A stretch of 64,000 bases of DNA. Origin: an uncultured Nioella sp. GTDB lineage: Bacteria > Pseudomonadota > Alphaproteobacteria > Rhodobacterales > Rhodobacteraceae. The stretch lies in the NCBI GenBank assembly GCA_947498125.1, contig CANMJH010000001.1:806001-870000 (forward strand). The letters run 5' to 3'. A model generated the notes under the pieces. It saw nothing but the letters and a program-made list of their open reading frames with translations, searched no databases and was not told the origin of the DNA. The position numbers and the translations under genes are program-made. The first letter of the stretch is position 1; the number at the start of each line of letters is the position of its first letter. This document shows, piece after piece, positions 63,010 through 64,000 of the stretch.

Positions 63010-63925
63010 TTCGTTTGTGCCTGTCCTCGAATTCAAACCCGATTTCATCGGGGTTTATCTGGTTTGGTGACAAGTCATAGGTGGCTTTCCTAAGGAAATC
63101 CATCATCTCGCGCCCATCTTTGGCGTACCCGTCCAATATGTCGCGTGAGATGGGCTCGCCTATGACAACCCGCACGGGTGTGTTCACCCGAGAGCGGAAC
63201 TCCTTAATCAAGAGTCCCATGCGCAGCGTGTAATTCAAATGGCTGGCGATCTGGAATAGGCGACTGGTATGGCCGTCAAAGAAGATTGGAACCACGGTCG
63301 CATCTGATTTTGAGATCATCCGCGCCGTAAAGCTACGCCAGTATGGGTCCATTGGCCTGCCGAAAGGTTTTGCCGCAGTCGAAACCGTCCCGCCCGGAAA
63401 CACGCCAATCGATCCGCCTTCTGCCAAGTATTTCAACGCCGTTTTGCGGGTCTGGATGTTTTGGGCCATCGCCGCTTTGGTTTCGTCAAACGAAATCGGC
63501 AAAATGATGCGGTTCAGATCCTCGGCCTTGCGAAACACCTGATGGGCCAAAATGCGAAAATCGCCCCGTGCCACTGACAGGATATTGCCCAGCATCAAAC
63601 CATCAAGGATGCCGTATGGGTGATTGGCAATCGCAATGACGGGGCCGTCTTTTGGAATGTTGTCCAAAGATCCGCCAACAACATCGAGCGTTAGCCCATA
63701 TCGTTCGACCATCACTTGCCAAAAATCGCGCCCCCGGCGCACTTCGTCATCATAGCCTTGCGCCTTTTTGATAAGGCCCAGACGTCCTGACGCAACCTCC
63801 ATCACACGAATAACGGTTCGCCCCGCGCCTGATTTGGCGGAATGCGAATAAGAAATGTCACGCGCGACCTGCTTTTCTTCTTTGCTGACGCGAGGCTTCT
63901 TTTTCAATTTTTGTTCGGGTCTCAT
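62990..63925 (-). CDS. PlsC-type lysophospholipid acyltransferase
   Basis: A 311-residue acyltransferase. The catalytic NHPYGILDG (HX4D) is near residue 102, and the substrate-binding FPGGTVS near 173. The N-terminus is basic. It probably acylates lysophosphatidic acid or a related lipid; an ornithine-lipid acyltransferase role is possible. It overlaps murI and is the first gene of this minus-strand unit. Confidence 0.85.
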   Translation of the reverse strand: MRPEQKLKKKPRVSKEEKQVARDISYSHSAKSGAGRTVIRVMEVASGRLGLIKKAQGYDDEVRRGRDFWQVMVERYGLTLDVVGGSLDNIPKDGPVIAIANHPYGILDGLMLGNILSVARGDFRILAHQVFRKAEDLNRIILPISFDETKAAMAQNIQTRKTALKYLAEGGSIGVFPGGTVSTAAKPFGRPMDPYWRSFTARMISKSDATVVPIFFDGHTSRLFQIASHLNYTLRMGLLIKEFRSRVNTPVRVVIGEPISRDILDGYAKDGREMMDFLRKATYDLSPNQINPDEIGFEFEDRHKRNGSRNI

Positions 63926-64000
63926 TGCCTCATGATACCGGCTACAGTTTACGGAATTTCGAGATTTGGCTGACTTAAGGTCATTTTATTGTGTTTTCCT

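Overview
The window looks like chromosomal DNA of an alphaproteobacterium of the Rhodobacteraceae (Roseobacter/Rhodobacter group). The grounds are the gene order dusB(nifR3)-ntrB-ntrC-ntrY-ntrX-trkA-trkH-hfq-hflX, an NtrC without the sigma-54 contact motif, a fused ispDF, an alphaproteobacterial SspB, and an endolysin/holin pair of the kind used to release gene transfer agents. The DNA is moderately GC-rich and densely coded, with many 1-4 bp start/stop overlaps. I saw no rRNA, tRNA, CRISPR array or insertion sequence.

Layout. (1) 1-6.6 kb: aroB (cut by the window edge), aroK, two cell-envelope ORFs, xerD, a GMC oxidoreductase and an SDR. (2) 6.6-16.4 kb: a polysaccharide locus with a WecG/TagA-type glycosyltransferase, a Gfo/Idh/MocA oxidoreductase, a sugar epimerase, GT4 and GT2 glycosyltransferases, a fused oxidoreductase-epimerase, a CpsD-like kinase and a Wzz-like chain-length protein. 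(3) 16.5-29.1 kb: a four-gene minus-strand biosynthetic operon whose genes all overlap. In transcription order it is a type I PKS, a GT2 glycosyltransferase, an NRPS and a phosphopantetheinyl transferase. (4) 29.4-35.5 kb: sspB, a methyltransferase, a frameshifted monooxygenase-like gene, fumC, two small conserved genes, a Hint-domain protein, hflX and hfq. (5) 35.6-46.3 kb: potassium uptake (trkH, trkA) and the NtrXY/NtrBC nitrogen regulators with dusB. (6) 46.5-50 kb: ispDF, pgpA, a CinA C-terminal protein and amtB. (7) 50-64 kb: mixed genes including small secreted proteins, hpt, a leucine-rich-repeat protein, c-type cytochromes, a Sel1-repeat protein, lipA, a peroxiredoxin, the endolysin/holin cassette, ccmE, murI and an acyltransferase.

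The most unusual system is the NRPS/PKS operon. The NRPS begins with a formyltransferase domain that keeps the Asn/His/Asp residues, followed by only the C-terminal half of a condensation domain. Its adenylation domain is split between core motifs A4 and A5 by a complete luciferase-like flavin monooxygenase of the MupA/Atu3671 type, and a carrier domain follows. I read the specificity code as D-I-L-Q-M-G-M-I-W-K, which is close to glycine codes. The PKS reads KS-AT-KR-DH-ACP-TE, with KR ahead of DH. Two modules and one thioesterase predict a very small product: a glycine-derived starter, possibly N-formylated and oxidised, extended once with a ketide unit. A glycosyltransferase is translationally coupled between the two megasynthase genes, and polysaccharide genes lie immediately downstream. 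Glycosylation of the product, or its use to decorate a surface glycan, is therefore a reasonable hypothesis but is inference only. The operon has no dedicated transporter or regulator.

Other notable points: NtrC and NtrX both lack GAFTGA; the polysaccharide locus carries a split and a fused version of an oxidoreductase/epimerase pair; a four-base T run at 30781-30784 appears to carry a frameshift; and several short intergenic regions hold strong hairpins.
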